This document shows, piece after piece, positions 1 to 7,007 of a DNA stretch of 15,817 nucleotides. The position numbers were made by a program, and so were the translations under genes. This DNA comes from an uncultured Flavobacteriales bacterium. Its GTDB lineage: Bacteria > Bacteroidota > Bacteroidia > Flavobacteriales > UBA1820. The stretch's first letter is position 1. Each line of letters starts with the position of its first letter. The DNA lies in contig CABSLV010000038.1 of the NCBI GenBank assembly GCA_902478645.1, positions 1 to 15,817 on the forward strand, given 5' to 3'. The notes under the pieces are model-generated. The model was not told the origin of the DNA. It made no database searches and saw nothing but the letters and a program-made list of their open reading frames with translations.

Positions 1-33
1 GGGGAAGCCCGCCAGCGAGGATGGCTTGATTAG

Positions 34-64
34 GAAAAAAACAAATGTTTTCCCGCAGCGGGAA
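34..64 (-). terminator. Probable terminator of the carbonic anhydrase-truB-lipB operon
   Basis: On the minus strand, 57 bases after the lipB stop codon, TTCCCG and CGGGAA form a 6-bp stem around a CTG loop (50-64). It is followed by AACATTTG and a run of seven T (34-40). This is the layout of a rho-independent terminator, although the T run starts several bases after the stem. The stem also forms part of a short imperfect tandem repeat (two copies of about 15 bp, TTCCCxCTGCGG) covering 50-79. Assignment is by position and structure only. Confidence 0.5.
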
Positions 65-120
65 CAGCCGCAGTGGGAATAGCCTTTCCGGAAGAGGAAT
101 AGGAAGGTCGGGAAAAGAAT

Positions 121-849
121 TCAGAGAAAGTTCGCCACCGTTTCAGGCACCAGACGGCATGCGAAGACTTCGGCAAAGTGTGACAAAAGGCGGTCCTTCA
201 CCCTCGACAGGGGAATTTCGCCGCCCGTTTCCTGTGCGAGGGAGGTAACCCCCCGGTCGGAAATGCCGCAGGGAACGATCTGCCGGAAGTATTCCAGTGG
301 CGTATTGACATTGAGAGCAAAACCGTGCATGGTTACCCAGCGGGAAGTCCTCACGCCCACCGCGCAGATCTTGCGGGCGCGGGGCGACTCCGGTTCGATC
401 CACACGCCGGAGCGTCCGGCCACCCGTCCCGCGGTTACAGCGAAGTCCGCCAGGGTGCGGATGACGGTTTCTTCCAGCAGAAAGACGTACCGGTGGATAT
501 CCGGGGTGAAATGGTCCAGGTCCAGGATGGGGTAGCCCACGATTTGTCCCGGGCCGTGGAACGTGATGTCGCCTCCGCGGTCGATGCGGAAAAAGCCAAC
601 GCCTTCCCTTTGCAGGGTTTCGGGGGCGACGAGCAGGTGAGAGGGGTCGCCATGGCGTCCCAAGGTATATACCGGCGGGTGCTGGGTGAGCAGCAGGAAG
701 TCCTCCGTGGGGAGGGGGTGCTCGGCGGTACGGTTGGCGGTCTTGCGGGCTCTGGTGCGGTCGAACAACCGGGTCTGAAGTTCCCAGGCCTGGCGATAAT
801 CCGTCGTGCCGAGGTCTTCGAAATATACGGTTTTGTCGGGATGGTTCAT
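121..849 (-). CDS. lipB: Octanoyl-[acyl-carrier protein]:protein N-octanoyltransferase LipB
   Basis: LipB transfers the octanoyl group from octanoyl-ACP to the lipoyl domains of 2-oxoacid dehydrogenases and the glycine cleavage H protein in the cytoplasm; this is the first step of lipoate biosynthesis. The 242-aa product carries the family signatures LTQHPPVYTLGRHG near the N-terminal third, RGGDITFHGPGQIVGYPILDL in the middle, and the catalytic pair Lys160 (in RKICAVG) and Cys194 (in IVPCGI). Length is normal for the family. The ATG at 849 overlaps the truB stop as ATGA, which supports this start over the longer open frame that continues upstream inside truB. It is the last gene of the operon, and a terminator follows at 34-64. 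No lipA is in the window. Confidence 0.95.
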   Translation of the reverse strand: MNHPDKTVYFEDLGTTDYRQAWELQTRLFDRTRARKTANRTAEHPLPTEDFLLLTQHPPVYTLGRHGDPSHLLVAPETLQREGVGFFRIDRGGDITFHGPGQIVGYPILDLDHFTPDIHRYVFLLEETVIRTLADFAVTAGRVAGRSGVWIEPESPRARKICAVGVRTSRWVTMHGFALNVNTPLEYFRQIVPCGISDRGVTSLAQETGGEIPLSRVKDRLLSHFAEVFACRLVPETVANFL

Positions 850-1562
850 TCTTGTGCCGTGGGCTGACCCCAGGAGAGGATGTTCTCGACGATCTCTGCG
901 ACGGGTCGGGCGTCTTCCACGCGGAAGTCCCCGATGCGGGTGCGCCGCAAGGCCGACAGGTAGGCGCGCGAGCCGAGTGCACGGCCGAAGTCGTCGGCCA
1001 CCGATCGGATGTACGTGCCTTTCGAGCAGGCGATCCGGAAGTCGACCCGGGGCATCTCGATGGCGGTGATCTCGAAACGGGAGATGGTGATGGGCCGGGG
1101 CGCGATTTCGACCTGGGCGCCTTTGCGGGCGTGGAGGTAGGCGCGTTTGCCGTCGATGTTCAGTGCGCTGTAAAGGGGCGGCCGCTGGAGCAGTTCTCCG
1201 GTGAAGTGCTCCTGTGCCGTTTTCCGGATCAGTTCCGGGGTGATGTGCCCGATGGGGAAACCGTCCGTTACTTCCGTCTCTGCATCGAACGACGGGGTGC
1301 AGGCCCCCAGGGTGAAACTTCCGGTGTATTCCTTTTCGCGCCCCTGGTATGCGTCGGCATTTTTCGTTTCCGCCCCCACGCATACCACCAGCAGACCGGA
1401 AGCCAGCGGATCGAGCGTACCGGCATGGCCTACCTTGAGGTTTTTTACTCCGAAGGTCTTCTTGAGCGTGTAGCGGATCTTGTTCACCACATCGAAAGAA
1501 GTCCACTCCAGCGGTTTGTCCACCAGAAAGACGTGTCCTGCGCGCAGTTGTTCGAGCGTCAT
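846..1562 (-). CDS. truB: tRNA pseudouridine(55) synthase TruB
   Basis: TruB isomerises U55 in the T-loop of tRNAs to pseudouridine. The 238-aa protein begins with FLVDKPLEWTSFDVVNKIR and has the diagnostic motif GHAGTLDPLASGLL, in which Asp51 is the expected catalytic aspartate. KGTYIRSVADDFGRALG follows in the C-terminal half. It is shorter than the E. coli enzyme (about 314 aa), consistent with the short TruB form lacking the C-terminal PUA extension. It lies 8 bp after the hexapeptide gene and overlaps lipB by 4 bp, so it is almost certainly co-transcribed with both. The ATG at 1562 gives the conserved N-terminus. Confidence 0.95.
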   Translation of the reverse strand: MTLEQLRAGHVFLVDKPLEWTSFDVVNKIRYTLKKTFGVKNLKVGHAGTLDPLASGLLVVCVGAETKNADAYQGREKEYTGSFTLGACTPSFDAETEVTDGFPIGHITPELIRKTAQEHFTGELLQRPPLYSALNIDGKRAYLHARKGAQVEIAPRPITISRFEITAIEMPRVDFRIACSKGTYIRSVADDFGRALGSRAYLSALRRTRIGDFRVEDARPVAEIVENILSWGQPTAQE

Positions 1563-1570
1563 GGGAGTTG

Positions 1571-2128
1571 TTATTGCTCCGATGAGGTATTGTTTTCTTC
1601 TTCTTCGGGGCTCTCTTCAGTGTACCACGAGGCGTACATCGCGTAGTCGTTGGAGATGCGTTCGACGATGTCGCGGAGCTGCTCGGGACTGATGTCTTTG
1701 AGTTTGCGGGCGGGGTTGCCGGCGTAGATGCTGCCCGAAGGGACAACCGTCCCCTGGGTAACGACCGCTCCGGCCGCGATGAGCGAATGGGGTTCCACCA
1801 CCGCTCCGTCCATGACCACGGCGCCCATGCCTACCAGCGTGTAGTCGCCCAGGGTACATCCGTGTACTACGGCATTGTGGGCGATGGATACGTGGTTGCC
1901 GATGTTGAGCGGGTGTTTCTGGTAGGTGGTGTGCAGGGTGGCGTTGTCCTGGATATTGACCTTGTCGCCCATCTTGATGTAGTGCACGTCTCCGCGCACG
2001 ACGGCCCCGAACCAAACGTTGCAGTCTTCGCCCATGGTTACGTCGCCCAAGATGGCGGCGTTGTCGGCAAACCAGCAGCCCCGTCCCCATACGGGCGATT
2101 TGCCCCTTACTTTTTTGATGATAGCCAT
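1571..2128 (-). CDS. Gamma-carbonic-anhydrase-like hexapeptide-repeat protein (YrdA/PaaY type)
   Basis: The 185-aa protein is a left-handed beta-helix of the gamma-carbonic anhydrase family. Imperfect hexapeptide repeats run from about residue 20 to 150 (AAILGDVTMGEDC, MGDKVNIQDNATLH, IGNHVSIAHNAVVHGC, and so on). The three metal-ligand histidines typical of the family are visible as His66, His84 and His89. The C-terminal tail from about residue 165 is acidic and glutamate-rich. Whether it hydrates CO2 cannot be judged from sequence: many YrdA/PaaY relatives are inactive or act on other substrates. It is the first gene of the operon with truB and lipB, reading from a Bacteroidetes-type promoter at 2256-2286 through a leader of about 120 nt that contains two palindromes. 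Confidence 0.85.
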   Translation of the reverse strand: MAIIKKVRGKSPVWGRGCWFADNAAILGDVTMGEDCNVWFGAVVRGDVHYIKMGDKVNIQDNATLHTTYQKHPLNIGNHVSIAHNAVVHGCTLGDYTLVGMGAVVMDGAVVEPHSLIAAGAVVTQGTVVPSGSIYAGNPARKLKDISPEQLRDIVERISNDYAMYASWYTEESPEEEENNTSSEQ

Positions 2129-2156
2129 TTCCTTTTTCGTTTTTACGCCCGGTTCG

Positions 2157-2176
2157 TCCCTGCGGATCCGCAGGGA
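2157..2176. repeat. Perfect 20-bp palindrome in the operon leader
   Basis: TCCCTGCGGA followed directly by TCCGCAGGGA makes a perfect 20-bp palindrome, 28 bp upstream of the hexapeptide gene start. It lies within the inferred 5' leader of the minus-strand operon. It could be a protein-binding site or, in RNA, a stem with a short loop. No T run follows on either strand, so a terminator is unlikely. Confidence 0.6.
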
Positions 2177-2220
2177 AGCATTCCGGAAAGTTGTCCTTGT
2201 CCTTTTCCCATGTCCGATGT

Positions 2221-2237
2221 TGCATCCGACGGATGCA
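2221..2237. repeat. 17-bp palindrome (8-1-8) just downstream of the operon promoter
   Basis: TGCATCCG, one A, then CGGATGCA form a 17-bp palindrome. It sits about 20 bp downstream of the -7 element of the minus-strand promoter, so it would fall near +12 of the transcript. It could be an operator or the end of the upstream glycosyltransferase transcript; no T run supports termination. Confidence 0.5.
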
Positions 2238-2255
2238 GGGGCGGGAAAGAGACTT

Positions 2256-2286
2256 CAAATGTACGGCATAAAACGGGGGTTTGCAA
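2256..2286 (-). promoter_or_regulatory. Bacteroidetes-type promoter for the carbonic anhydrase-truB-lipB operon
   Basis: On the minus strand TTG (2286-2284), 20 bp, then TACATTTG (2263-2256) match the Bacteroides sigma-ABfr pattern of a -33 TTG and a -7 TAnnTTTG. The transcription start would be near 2249, giving a leader of about 120 nt before the ATG at 2128. Confidence 0.6.
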
Positions 2287-2301
2287 CTCTGCGGGGCGGG
2301 G

Positions 2302-3129
2302 TCAGGCGTTTTTCAGGTATTGGTCCACGCCGTTTTCGCACCGCAGGGCCTTACGGGCGATGCGGTCCTGGAGGATCTGCTCGTTGATGTTCACTCCGCT
2401 GCGCGAGGCGGTGCGGTGCCACAGGTGAAAGACGATGCCGCCCATCTTCAGCGCGCGGGGCTGTACCCCGGCGTGGCGCAGGCGGACGATCAGGTCGGTG
2501 TCCTCCAGTCCCCAACCGGTCATGCGCTCGTCGTAGCCGTTTACGCGCAGGAAATCCTCCCGCCAGTAGGCCAGGTTGCATCCACGGGCATGGTAGATGC
2601 TTCCGATGTGGTAACGGCTCATGGGCTTCTGTAGCCGGGGGATACGCAGGCCGTTGAAGAAATTGGTCATGCCCCGTGAAAAAACGCTCAGGCGAATGTC
2701 GCCCGTATCGGCCGTTTGCCGGGCTTTCTGTTCGCCTACATTGACCCGCGATCCGGCAACGTAACACCCTTGAGAGGCTGCGCGGCGATGATCGGCTATG
2801 AAGTGGGGGTGCAGTACCAGGTCGCCATCTACCTGGACGATGTATCGGCCGGATGCGGCAGCGACGGCTTTGTTGAGGATGGCACTGCGCCGGAACCCTT
2901 CGTCCGGATGCCAGATGTGCACTACGGGCGTTTTCCCTCCGCTGCGCTGGTTCATTTCTTCCCGGAACCGGTCGATGACTTCCCGGGTGGGCTCGGTGGA
3001 ACCGTCGTCCGCTACGATGATCTCCTCGGGCAGGACACTTTGTGCGAGGATGCTTTTGAAGGTGAGCGAGAGGTAGACCGGAGAATTGTAGGTGACTACG
3101 ACCAGTGTCAGGGGGACGGATTCGTTCAT
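2302..3129 (-). CDS. Family-2 glycosyltransferase with galactosyltransferase-type C-terminal region
   Basis: The 275-aa soluble protein has the GT-A fold of glycosyltransferase family 2. The N-terminal VVVTYNSPVYL leads to Asp41-Asp42-Gly-Ser (nucleotide-sugar contact). The DXD motif is Asp101-Gly-Asp103 (VQVDGDLVL). The C-terminal region has RVNGYDERMTGWGLEDTDL, with Glu209-Asp210 as the likely catalytic base region, as in chondroitin-polymerase-like and Glyco_transf_7C proteins. There are no membrane segments or signal peptide. Donor and acceptor are unknown; a role in surface polysaccharide or glycan assembly is inference. It is divergent from the paralogue at 3266-4087, with which it shares motif spacing almost residue for residue. 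Its stop lies 173 bp before the next minus-strand gene, which has its own promoter. Confidence 0.88.
   Translation of the reverse strand: MNESVPLTLVVVTYNSPVYLSLTFKSILAQSVLPEEIIVADDGSTEPTREVIDRFREEMNQRSGGKTPVVHIWHPDEGFRRSAILNKAVAAASGRYIVQVDGDLVLHPHFIADHRRAASQGCYVAGSRVNVGEQKARQTADTGDIRLSVFSRGMTNFFNGLRIPRLQKPMSRYHIGSIYHARGCNLAYWREDFLRVNGYDERMTGWGLEDTDLIVRLRHAGVQPRALKMGGIVFHLWHRTASRSGVNINEQILQDRIARKALRCENGVDQYLKNA
2510..2565 (-). repeat. Inverted copy 1 of a 56-bp stretch shared by the two glycosyltransferase genes
   Basis: Read on the minus strand, this segment matches 3827-3882 on the plus strand at 55 of 56 positions by direct comparison. It encodes WREDFLRVNGYDERMTGWG in both proteins. The flanking codons diverge immediately on the 3' side. 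Confidence 0.9.
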
Positions 3130-3211
3130 GGAAAAAAGGTCGTATTATCTTTCCATTTAGGCGGATTTTGTTTCATTCATAAATCCTGCCCATATCCATA
3201 CAGATCACGCA

Positions 3212-3243
3212 TTTGCTTTTCCGAAGTGTCATAATTACCTTTG
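3212..3243 (+). promoter_or_regulatory. Bacteroidetes-type promoter for the plus-strand glycosyltransferase
   Basis: TTTG (3212-3215), 20 bp, then TACCTTTG (3236-3243) match the -33/-7 pattern. The start codon is 22 bp downstream of the -7 element, giving a short leader. No comparably good promoter was found for the divergent minus-strand gene in the same 136-bp gap. Confidence 0.65.
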
Positions 3244-3265
3244 CCGGAAAATTGAACGTTTCAGT

Positions 3266-4087
3266 ATGAAGAAAGGGGGAACGATCGCATTGGTGGTCTC
3301 TACGTACAACGCGCCCGAATATTTGTCGCGGTGTCTTTCCAGTGTGGAAAATCAGGAACTTGTGCCGAATGAGGTCCTGGTGGCGGATGACGGATCGGCG
3401 GCTCCGACCAAGGTTGTGGTCGAACGGTTTGCCGAGCGGATGCGCCGGCAATGCCCTCGGGTGGAGGTGCGGCACATTTGGCATCCGGACGAAGGATTCC
3501 GTTTGGGACCGATCAAAAACAAGGCGATCGCGGCGGCCAAGAGCGATTACATATTGCAGATAGACGGAGATTTGGTGCTGGACCGTCGTTTTGTCCGGGA
3601 TCACGCCTCGGTGATGCGTCGTGGAAGGTATGTGATCGGCTCGCGGGTGATGCTGGGTGCGGAAGAGACCCGCTCTCTGTTGGAACATCCGCAGGAGGAG
3701 GTACGAAAATTTGCCGCAGGTCGTTCCAATGTTTTCAATGGGGTACGTTTTCCGTTCTTGTCGCGTTTCTTTGGTGGGTATCGTCGCAAGGATCCGTATT
3801 TTTCCCGGGGAGGATTGATGGGGTGTTGGCGGGAGGATTTCCTGCGGGTAAACGGCTACGACGAGCGCATGACCGGTTGGGGTTGGGAGGATACGGAACT
3901 TCTCGCCCGGATGCGCCATGCGGGAGTGGAGTCGTATGCGTTGAAATATAAGGCGATAACGTATCATCTTTACCACCGGGAGAGCTCCCGTGAGCAGCAG
4001 GACCGTAACCGGGAGATGTTTCTGAAAACCTTGCATGGGGGAGTGGAACGTTGTCCGGAAGGAGTGGACAAGTATTTGGTGGGCTGA
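3266..4087 (+). CDS. Family-2 glycosyltransferase, paralogue of the divergent neighbour
   Basis: The 273-aa protein has the same architecture as the divergent gene. It has VVSTYNAPEYL, Asp41-Asp42-Gly-Ser, HIWHPDEGFRLGPIKNKAIAAA, the DXD motif Asp100-Gly-Asp102, and a C-terminal RVNGYDERMTGWGWEDTEL with Glu208-Asp209. These are hallmarks of GT2 enzymes of the chondroitin-polymerase/Glyco_transf_7C type. No transmembrane segment or signal peptide is present, so it is expected to act on the cytoplasmic side. Substrates cannot be read from the sequence. The most conserved differences from its paralogue lie between residues 115 and 190, the region that usually shapes acceptor binding, so the two probably use different acceptors. 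It has its own promoter 22 bp upstream and is followed by a 167-bp gap before purH. Confidence 0.88.
   Translation: MKKGGTIALVVSTYNAPEYLSRCLSSVENQELVPNEVLVADDGSAAPTKVVVERFAERMRRQCPRVEVRHIWHPDEGFRLGPIKNKAIAAAKSDYILQIDGDLVLDRRFVRDHASVMRRGRYVIGSRVMLGAEETRSLLEHPQEEVRKFAAGRSNVFNGVRFPFLSRFFGGYRRKDPYFSRGGLMGCWREDFLRVNGYDERMTGWGWEDTELLARMRHAGVESYALKYKAITYHLYHRESSREQQDRNREMFLKTLHGGVERCPEGVDKYLVG
3827..3882 (+). repeat. Inverted copy 2 of the 56-bp stretch shared by the glycosyltransferase genes
   Basis: Partner of 2510-2565; the single difference is G versus C within the Leu-Arg-Val codons. It lies about 1.26 kb from the other copy in opposite orientation, inside the coding sequence. Confidence 0.9.
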
Positions 4088-4144
4088 ATCGGGACGTTTT
4101 TCTTCTTTTTTCGACTTGCTGTCAACAGTGGTAAAAGGGGGCGG

Positions 4145-4181
4145 AATATTTTTTCGCCCGAGGGCGATATTGGCCTTTTTT
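4145..4181 (+). terminator. Weak candidate terminator after the plus-strand glycosyltransferase
   Basis: CGCC-CGAG-GGCG (4155-4166) can extend through flanking AATAT and ATATT, with a T-rich bulge. It is followed by GGCC and six T (4176-4181). The stem is short and the T run is offset by nine bases, so the assignment is tentative. Confidence 0.3.
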
Positions 4182-4185
4182 ATAC

Positions 4186-4216
4186 TTTCAAAAACCCTGC
4201 GAAATCGCTAATTTAG
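4186..4216 (+). promoter_or_regulatory. Candidate promoter for purH and the downstream mre cluster
   Basis: TTTC (4186-4189), 19 bp, then TAATTTAG (4209-4216) match the Bacteroidetes -33/-7 pattern with one deviation in each element. The leader to the ATG at 4255 would be about 32 nt. No riboswitch-sized leader is present. Confidence 0.4.
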
Positions 4217-4254
4217 CGTCGTATTTTCGAGTATTCATTTTAAAAGTTTTTCAG

Positions 4255-5778
4255 ATGATGAAAAAGGCGAAATCTGCCCTTATATCCGTATTTCACAAGG
4301 ATGGTCTCGAACCGATCGTGCGTCAGTTGCACAAGGATGGTGTCAAGTTGTATTCCACCGGCGGGACCCAGCAGTTCATCGAATCCCTGAAGATTCCCGT
4401 TACTCCCGTGGAGGAGGTTACTTCGTATCCTTCGATCCTCGGAGGCCGCGTGAAGACCCTTCACCCCAAAATATTCGGCGGTATCCTCGGTCGTCGGGGC
4501 AATGCGTCCGATGCGGTGGAGATGGAGAAATACTCCATTCAGGAGATCGATATCGTGATCGTCGATCTGTATCCGTTTGAAAAGACGGTGGCTTCCGGCG
4601 CTTCGGCCGAGGAGATCATCGAAAAGATAGACATAGGCGGCATCTCGCTCATCCGCGGGGCAGCCAAAAACTACGAAGACGTGGTGATCGTGCCTTCGAT
4701 GGAGGATTACCCGCGTTTCCTGGAGATGATCCAGGCCAACGGTTCGGCTTCGAGTCTGGAAGACCGCCGGTATTTCGCCATGCGTGCCTTTGCCGTTTCG
4801 TCGGGATACGACGCAGCGATCTACAATTACTTCGCCGCCGACCAGCAGGATCCTTGCCTTCGTTTGGCCCGCGACGGGAAAACGCACCTGCGCTACGGGG
4901 AAAACCCGCATCAGAACGCGGCTTTCTACGGCCATCTGGAGGATATGTTCGAGCAGTTGCACGGCAAGGAGATCTCGTACAACAATCTGTTGGACATCGC
5001 CGCTGCGGTGGAACTGATCGCCGAATTTCCGGACGAGCCGACTTTTGCCATCCTCAAGCACAACAATGCGTGCGGGGTAGCCAGCCGCGATACCATCCTT
5101 CAGGCCTACCTGGACGCTTTGGCCTGCGATCCGGTGTCGGCTTTCGGTGGGGTGCTCATCGCCAACCGCAAGGTGGAGGCCGATACGGCTGCCGAGATCG
5201 ACAAGTTGTTCTGCGAGGTGGTGATCGCTCCGGGGTATAGCGACGAGGCTCTCGAGACGCTCAAACACAAGAAAAACCGCATCGTGCTGGTGCAGAAGGA
5301 TTTTGCTCTTCCGCAAAAACAAGTCCGCTCGTGCCTGAACGGAGTGCTGGTGCAGGATCGCAATACCAAGACCGATTGTGCTGAAGATATGAAGGTGGTT
5401 ACCCGTACCGCTCCCACCGAGGAACAGATACGTGATCTGATCTTTGCATCCAAGATCTGCAAGCATTCCAAGAGTAACGCCATCGTGCTGGCCAAGAACC
5501 GCCAGTTGTATGCTTCGGGCATCGGTCAGACTTCCCGGATCGATGCACTGCGTCAGGCGGTGGAAAAGGCCGATAGCTTCGAGTTCGACCTGCGGGGTGC
5601 AGTGTTGGCTTCCGACGCGTACTTCCCCTTTGCCGACGGGGTGGAAATGGCCGACAAGGCGGGTATCCGCGCGGTGGTGCAGCCCGGAGGTTCGATCCGC
5701 GACCAGTTGTCGATCGACTATTGCAACGAGCACGACATTCCGATGGTGTTCACCGGAACGCGCCATTTCAAACATTGA
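4255..5778 (+). CDS. purH: Bifunctional AICAR formyltransferase/IMP cyclohydrolase PurH
   Basis: PurH catalyses the last two steps of de novo purine synthesis, formylating AICAR with 10-formyl-tetrahydrofolate and closing the ring to IMP. The 507-aa protein has the N-terminal MGS-like cyclohydrolase domain (about residues 1-140, with LYSTGGTQQFIES and YPSILGGRVKTLHPKIFGGIL). The AICARFT domain follows, with LRYGENPHQN (212-221), the catalytic Lys268-His269 pair in ILKHNNACGV, and a C-terminal QPGGSIRDQLSIDYCNEHDIPMVFTGTRHFKH. Length is slightly under the E. coli enzyme (529 aa). The start may be the ATG at 4255 or the adjacent one at 4258. It lies 96 bp upstream of mreB in the same direction. 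Confidence 0.97.
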   Translation: MMKKAKSALISVFHKDGLEPIVRQLHKDGVKLYSTGGTQQFIESLKIPVTPVEEVTSYPSILGGRVKTLHPKIFGGILGRRGNASDAVEMEKYSIQEIDIVIVDLYPFEKTVASGASAEEIIEKIDIGGISLIRGAAKNYEDVVIVPSMEDYPRFLEMIQANGSASSLEDRRYFAMRAFAVSSGYDAAIYNYFAADQQDPCLRLARDGKTHLRYGENPHQNAAFYGHLEDMFEQLHGKEISYNNLLDIAAAVELIAEFPDEPTFAILKHNNACGVASRDTILQAYLDALACDPVSAFGGVLIANRKVEADTAAEIDKLFCEVVIAPGYSDEALETLKHKKNRIVLVQKDFALPQKQVRSCLNGVLVQDRNTKTDCAEDMKVVTRTAPTEEQIRDLIFASKICKHSKSNAIVLAKNRQLYASGIGQTSRIDALRQAVEKADSFEFDLRGAVLASDAYFPFADGVEMADKAGIRAVVQPGGSIRDQLSIDYCNEHDIPMVFTGTRHFKH

Positions 5779-5806
5779 TGATCCATGTATCTCTGGAGCG
5801 GGGGAC

Positions 5807-5829
5807 GGGAAAGTGAGATGCTCTTTCCC
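5807..5829 (+). other. Small hairpin in the purH-mreB intergenic region
   Basis: GGGAAAG and CTTTCCC flank a 9-nt loop, and the stem can be lengthened through GAG/CTC with one bulged T. A pyrimidine-rich stretch follows but no T run. It may attenuate or process the purH-mreB transcript. Confidence 0.3.
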
Positions 5830-5874
5830 CTTTCCTGTTTCCAAGGGGTATGAACACAAAATACCGAAGACCCT

Positions 5875-6903
5875 ATGGGATTGTTCAATTTTTTTACCGA
5901 AGAGATCGCTATCGATCTGGGTACAGCCAACACCCTGATCATTCATGATGACAAGGTGGTGGTGGACAGTCCGTCCATCGTGGCCATCGACCAGAATACC
6001 GGCAAGGTGATCGCCGTGGGGCGCAACGCCTCCCTGATGCAGGGCAAGACGCACGAAAACATAAAGACCATCCGTCCGCTCAAAGATGGCGTGATCGCCA
6101 ACTTCAAGGCCTCGGAGTTCATGATCAACGAGCTGATAAGGAACGTGCCTGCGATCAAGAAACGATTGTTCCCGCCTTCCTTGAAAGTGGTCATCTGTAT
6201 TCCTTCGGGGATTACCGAGGTGGAAAAACGCGCCGTGTACGACTCGACCCAGCGGGTCAATGCCCGCGATGTATATCTGGTGCACGAACCGATGGCCGCA
6301 GCCATCGGGATGGGCATCGACGTGCAACAGCCCAAGGGAAACATCATCATCGACATCGGCGGCGGTACGGCCGAGATAGCGGTGATCGCCCTGGGAGGTA
6401 TCGTGTGCGACAAGTCCATCAAGATCGCCGGCGACGTGCTCACCAACGACATCTCGTACTACATGCGTACCCAGCACAACCTGTTCGTGGGTGAACACAT
6501 GGCCGAGATGATCAAGATACAGGTGGGTTCGGCCATCGACCATCTGGACAACCCGCCGGACGACATCCCGGTACAGGGACGCGACCTGCTCACCGGAAAG
6601 CCCAAGGAGGTCAAGGTGAACTACCGAGAGATCGCCCATGCTTTGGATAAGTCTATCCTCCGTATCGAGGATGCCGTGATGGGGGCTCTTTCCGAGACCC
6701 CGCCCGAACTGGCGGCCGATATTTACAAGACGGGTATCTACATGGCCGGCGGCGGTTCGATGCTGCGCGGGTTGGATAAGCGCATCTCCCAGAAGACCGA
6801 CCTGGAGGTTCAGGTGGCCGAGGATCCTTTGCGGGCCGTGGTACGCGGGACGGGGATCGTGCTGAAAAACCTGGATCAGTACCGCAACATCCTGATAAAA
6901 TAA
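5875..6903 (+). CDS. mreB: Rod shape-determining protein MreB
   Basis: MreB is the bacterial actin homologue that forms membrane-bound filaments and directs the elongation complex. The 342-aa protein starts MGLFNFFTEEIAIDLGTANTLI: a short amphipathic N-terminus, then the phosphate-1 loop. It has NIIIDIGGGTAEIAVIALGG (phosphate-2 loop, about residues 156-176) and GIYMAGGGSMLRGLDKRI (adenosine-binding region near residue 290). Length agrees with E. coli MreB (347 aa). It follows purH and precedes mreC; a long hairpin at 6931-6975 separates it from mreC and may set a higher MreB level relative to MreC and MreD. Confidence 0.97.
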   Translation: MGLFNFFTEEIAIDLGTANTLIIHDDKVVVDSPSIVAIDQNTGKVIAVGRNASLMQGKTHENIKTIRPLKDGVIANFKASEFMINELIRNVPAIKKRLFPPSLKVVICIPSGITEVEKRAVYDSTQRVNARDVYLVHEPMAAAIGMGIDVQQPKGNIIIDIGGGTAEIAVIALGGIVCDKSIKIAGDVLTNDISYYMRTQHNLFVGEHMAEMIKIQVGSAIDHLDNPPDDIPVQGRDLLTGKPKEVKVNYREIAHALDKSILRIEDAVMGALSETPPELAADIYKTGIYMAGGGSMLRGLDKRISQKTDLEVQVAEDPLRAVVRGTGIVLKNLDQYRNILIK

Positions 6904-6930
6904 TCCGGATGTCTTTCGCTCCCGGCTCGG

Positions 6931-6975
6931 AGCCAGCGAAGCCAAAGGAAGGTGTTTCCTTTGGCTTCGCTGGCT
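6931..6975 (+). other. Perfect 20-bp stem hairpin between mreB and mreC
   Basis: The arms 6931-6950 and 6956-6975 are perfectly complementary over 20 bp around a 5-nt GGTGT loop. The stem starts 27 bp after the mreB stop and ends 32 bp before the mreC start. TGATAAGTAAAAAG follows with no T run, so a simple intrinsic terminator is unlikely. Likely roles are mRNA 3'-end protection, processing, or a dispersed palindromic repeat. Confidence 0.85.
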
Positions 6976-7007
6976 TGATAAGTAAAAAGTAAGAAGACCC
7001 CTGTACG

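Noticed and set aside
50..79. Short tandem repeat or CRISPR-like array at the left edge
   Set aside because: There are only two imperfect units of about 15 bp and no spacers; the part that matters is the terminator hairpin.
3173..4036. Minus-strand open frame opposite the plus-strand glycosyltransferase
   Set aside because: The plus frame has complete GT2 motifs and a good promoter; the antisense product has low-complexity composition and no motifs.
4088..4254. Purine riboswitch or PurR-type operator before purH
   Set aside because: The inferred leader is only about 30-40 nt and no riboswitch-like paired arrangement is visible.
4240..6945. Very long open frame on the minus strand opposite purH and mreB (about 900 codons)
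   Set aside because: It is a codon-bias shadow: the plus strand has two textbook genes, and the antisense translation is His/Arg/Gly-rich with no recognisable domain.
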